DNA of 64,000 bases from Sipunculus nudus (Eukaryota; Annelida; Sipuncula; Golfingiida; Sipunculidae). A program made the translations under genes and the position numbers. The stretch is from positions 33,757,901-33,821,900 of the forward strand of contig CM049317.1 in NCBI GenBank assembly GCA_026874595.1. Reading direction: 5' to 3'. The first letter of the stretch is position 1, and every line of letters starts with the position of its first letter. Shown here piece by piece: positions 60,362 to 64,000 of the stretch. Below the pieces are notes generated by a model. It had not been told where the DNA came from and made no database searches. It saw nothing but the letters and a program-made list of their open reading frames with translations.

Positions 60362-60770
60362 TGTTACGGGGTGACATAAAAGCGGACCCAACTGTCTCGC
60401 TAGTGAAGCTGGTTTTCTAGCGAAGCGGTTGGTACGCCGGACTTGTGCGCCACCGACCTGAGTTCGTTCCCGGATCGGCCCAGGATTTTCTCCTCATTTA
60501 TTTGTCTTCATAACAAAATGGGGGCTTGTTTGACATGACAGTTAACTTTGTGGCCAAGGGAATAAGCTCACCAAAGTGTGACTCCTGGGATAATTAGTCT
60601 TGTTCTGATAGCAGCACGCTCTTAAGAGGGGGTGTGTTACGGGGTGACATAAAAGCTGACCCAACTGAAGCAGCTGGTTCGCGGGACTTGTACGCCACCG
60701 ACCAGGGTTCGAAACTGGGATCAGCCCAGGATTTTCCCCTCTGGCTCATTTATTTGTCTTCATAACATAG
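60362..60770 (+). repeat. two tRNA-like SINE copies in tandem
   Basis: GTTACGGGGTGACATAAAAG with CGGACCCAACTG at about 60363 recurs near 60638, about 275 bp later. Each copy has an A-box-like part (TAGCGAAGCGGTTGGTACGC, or AAGCAGCTGGTTCGCGGG). Each then has GGACTTGT-CGCCACCGACC, a B-box-like part (GAGTTCGTTCCC, or GGGTTCGAAACTG), CAGCCCAGGATTTTC and CATTTATTTGTCTTCATAAC. Internal promoter boxes in the right order suggest a tRNA-derived SINE. Confidence 0.6.
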
Positions 60771-60773
60771 CTA

Positions 60774-63700
60774 AACAAGGGACCCATGGGTCACGGCGCT
60801 CAGCTGTTATATATGATAAAAAAATATGATTTAGAAATGAGGCACATGCTTGTTTTGTGTGGAAATAAATATAAGCTGTATTATGAGTTATGAGTTGTGG
60901 GTGTTTAGCTTATGTATGATTTTGATAGTATCTTTGAAGACAGGGAAGAGGATTGATTTCATTTATTTTATTAACAAATGGAGTGCTATTGTCACACATA
61001 TTTTGACTTGGCCATATAACTTATAAGCAGAACATATAATATAAGAGTTTAACTATTTATTAAAAATAATTACAAATTGTCCCAAATATAATTTTTATTA
61101 AAAATAATAAAAGAATCTATGATTTTTTAAAATAAAATACAACTGAAATGATTTTTAGAATAATATTAAAGAATATATTCATGAATACATTTTGAAAGTA
61201 TTTGCACTGGTATTCATATACTTTCATTTTTACCTGAATTACCAATCTTATGCAAGAAATTTTATAATGGAGTAAATATTCATATTCGTATTCAAATACA
61301 TTTGCAAAGTATTCACACCATGTCTGGTATTTATTCAGTTTTCACCAAACAATGATGTTGAGAATCCAGAATATACATAATTCACACATTTAAATAATGA
61401 TCATAAATACCTGGTTTTATGGCTTTTATTCATATTAAAAAAAATAAATGTAATATATTCATTTTGGACTAATTTCACATCAATGTACACACTAGACACA
61501 GCAGGAATCTAGATTAATATTATCAACTGCATCTTTGTCTGTCACTAATTTCCTTCATATGATCCCTAATGATTAGTAATGAGTAATATGACTTATTTTT
61601 TTATCATTAAAATTGAACTGAAAAATACCATTGGTGACTGCATGGTGTTATTTGGAATACGTGACATTCTATCAATTGATACAAGATTCTTATATCATCG
61701 GTAACTGCAAGTTAATTTCCTGTTATTATCAACTAACAAATTCCTTTTCCATTTTTCTTTAATTTTTTATTAAAAACCAATAAAAATTTACTAATTTATT
61801 GTTTATTGTTATGTTGTTAGTTAAAACTACTAGATGAGTTGGGTTGGACACCTGGATCAACTGTGGCTAGCCATAAGCTGCCTGGCTGCCCCAGTGTATG
61901 CCTCGCGTCAAGCGTGCATAATTTGATGAAAGGTCAACAAGGTCAACATACAGGTGACTCAAGAGGGGCTTGGGAGAGCTAAGGTCTGACATGGTCTCAT
62001 AAAAACATTAATAAAAGCTACAATTTTTGGCCAATTTCTTTCTAAACTAAAAAGCTGAAATCCTTATGTGTGCAAGATATGAAAATTATATCAACAGTGC
62101 TCACAGGAAACAAATGTGCCATGGTCAAAGTTGGGCAAAATTTAAGGTACTAATTTTATATTTATACTAATAACTTATAAAATTTGAAAAATTCAGAACT
62201 AATTTTGGGTATTCAATTGAATCTTGATTAAATAATGTTACATCCCTGACAAAAAACCTCTAGCTTCAGCAATCCTCTTGTTAAGGGGGTAAATATATTT
62301 CTTGATTTTTTAAAAAGTGCATTATGTTTGGGCCCATAACTTAAAACAATTACGCAATACTGACATCATTTCTGGCATGTGCCTAGCGAATGTATTGAAA
62401 AATATGTATATTATATATGATCAAAGTCAGATCATTGGTTTTGATTTTAGGCAGTCTTACAGTGTAACAATGGGTTTTTAATGGAAAAATGAAGTTTTTC
62501 ATTAATATTTCGAAGGAATTAAGTCCTAGTGATAAAATTCTCGGCATGGTAGGGGATTTTGGAGACATCTAACTGTATGCTAAATTTAAGGAACTTAGAG
62601 CTGAAGCTGGGGAGCTGAGCTCTAGCAAACTGCATAACACTAGCTTGATGTAAACTTGATGTGACATGGTGCTTGAAAACTTGAATAAAATCCACAGTTT
62701 TTGATCAACTGGTTTCAAATTTTTGGTGTTAACAGACAAATGCTAACAAAACATGCTGTGAAAATTAAATCCACAGTACTTACAGGAAAAAAACGTGCCA
62801 TGGTCAAACTTGGGCAAAATTTAAGGTACCAATTTTATATTTTTGCTAATATTTAAAAAAATTTAACAGATTTTGATCTAATTTTTGGTATACAATTAAA
62901 TTTTGACCAATTAAAGTTGTATTACTGAACTAGAATATGAGCAGAAGCTGACAAAAGCCCTCAGCCCAAAGAACAGTGTTTAGAGGTGGTAACAGTATCA
63001 AGTACTAAATATCTGTTCTCACATGGATGTATATATCTGTACATATGTCTCACTTATAAATTTAAAAAGTGAGAGGTATGTACCATGATTCACTACAATC
63101 CACCAAATGCTTCCTGATAAATAAGCTTCTAAGTTTTGTTCTATTATAAACTCTGTGATCTTGAAAAGAAGGTCAAGGTCACCCATCTTCGAACTTGACT
63201 AAGATTTTGTCAATATACATCTTCACCAAAAAAATAAAGTTCCTACGGTGAATCCTTTTAGAGATATCCCGCTCACAAGCCCAAAGTTGAAAAATCCGAT
63301 AAAAATTCATTAAAAATCAGAAATTGTAGGTGGCACCACCAAACTTGTGTAGCAGGTACAGACTATCAGTCCCAATAATCATAGTAAGTTTTGTGAAAAT
63401 CCACCAAATGGTTCCTGAGTAATAAGCATTTAAGTGTTTTTCTTTAATCAGCTCTAAAATGTAGAAAAATAGGTCAAGGTCACCGAACCTTTGAACTTGA
63501 CCGAGATTTTGTCGATATACATCTTTACCGAGGAAATAAAATTCTGACAGTGAATCCTTTTCAAGATATCCCGCTCATTAGGTAAAAGTTAACGGACGCT
63601 GGACGGAAGGACGGACAGCTTGGGTGACGACAATAGCCCATCAGCCTAAGGGCTGAGGGCTAAAAAAAGTCCCTACCTTTAACACTTTTGGTCTTAAGTG

Positions 63701-64000
63701 ACCAAATATCTTTCCTGATTTTTTTACAAAGTCCATTATGTTTGGGCCCATAACTTTTTTAAATTAAATAATACTGACTTAATTTCTGGCATGTACATAG
63801 GAACTATATAGAGGAATATTTATGGTAAATATGAAGAAAACCAGATGAGTGGTTTTGATATTAGGCAGTCCGGAAGTGTGAAAATAGATTTCTAATAAAA
63901 ATTTGAGGTTTTTCCTTAATATCTCGAAGGAATGAAGTCCTATTGACCCAATTTTTGGCATGGTAGGCGATTTTTGGGATATCTAACTGTATGGCAAATT
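60774..64000 (+). mobile_element. A-type element A3, cut by the window edge, with E nested inside
   Basis: 5' end AACAAGGGACCCATGGGTCA then CGGCGCTCAGCTG. It is collinear with A1 through both core units. It is interrupted at TTGTATTACTGA by element E (62936-63667) and resumes with AGTCCCTACCTTTAACACTT. The 3' hairpin lies beyond the window. It serves as the uninterrupted reference for the B2 insertion in A2. Confidence 0.8.
62936..63667 (+). mobile_element. small element E nested in A3
   Basis: Left part ACTAGAATATGAGCAGAAGC and TGACAAAAGCCCTCAGCCC. Subterminal GCCCTCAGCCC (62957-62967) is the perfect inverse of GGGCTGAGGGC (63650-63660), which is followed by TAAAAAA. The core is two diverged units of about 300 bp, sharing AAATCCACCAAATG-TTCCTGA and AGGTCAAGGTCACC. 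They are joined at GTAGGTGGCACCACC (about 63327-63341). A GGACGGAAGGACGGACAG run and a hairpin (63635-63661) follow. It is the smallest complete example of the shared layout in this window. Confidence 0.8.

Overview
The window is eukaryotic nuclear DNA: AT-rich, with small exons, GT/AG introns and many long dinucleotide runs. Roughly a third to a half of it is dispersed repeat. A bivalve or closely related mollusc fits best. The main elements have a layout known from bivalve 'pearl' and Helitron-related non-autonomous elements: a short subterminal inverted repeat, a tandem core, a tetranucleotide ACGG-type run, and a hairpin just before a GCTAAAA end. The species assignment is an inference. 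I see no bacterial-style operons, rRNA or CRISPR.

Two protein-coding genes can be supported, both on the minus strand. (1) A putative zinc metallopeptidase gene has six in-phase exons between 11159 and 4898. It carries HEFAHTIH and a later EYFAE, as in gluzincin-type active sites, and ends in a short Cys-containing exon. A second, diverged copy of that last exon lies further downstream at 2200-2353. The first exon(s) were not found. (2) Seven exons of SMYD5, a SET/MYND-type lysine methyltransferase, run from 57676 down to 16519. They cover the region leading into the SET domain through NHSC, the post-SET CxCxxC and an acidic tail. The N-terminal MYND-encoding exons must lie beyond the right edge or were missed. 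All splice phases agree across both gene models.

The SMYD5 introns are large because of repeats. The last intron holds a complete 2.5 kb element (A1) and an older degenerate element. The intron at 23.7-27.7 kb holds a 3.3 kb element (C1). One intron of 27.9 kb (28986-56839) holds a nest of elements. In it an A-type element is split at 33618/49646 by about 16 kb of other copies (B1, C2, D and an inverted A copy). A further A copy (50684-56662) is split by B2. Near the right edge an A copy (60774 to the end) is split by a small element E.

The most unusual signal is a 12-bp perfect palindrome, GGTGGCGCCACC. It recurs dozens of times at unit junctions of several otherwise unlike tandem cores in at least four element types. 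Its commonest variants change the central CG to TG or CA, and in a few cases both arms have changed together. The elements also carry interchangeable subterminal inverted repeats (GCTCAGCTG, GCGAACCTGTG, GCCCTCAGCCC), each matched by its own complement at the far end. The B-type cores carry at least ten perfect nuclear-receptor DR1 motifs.
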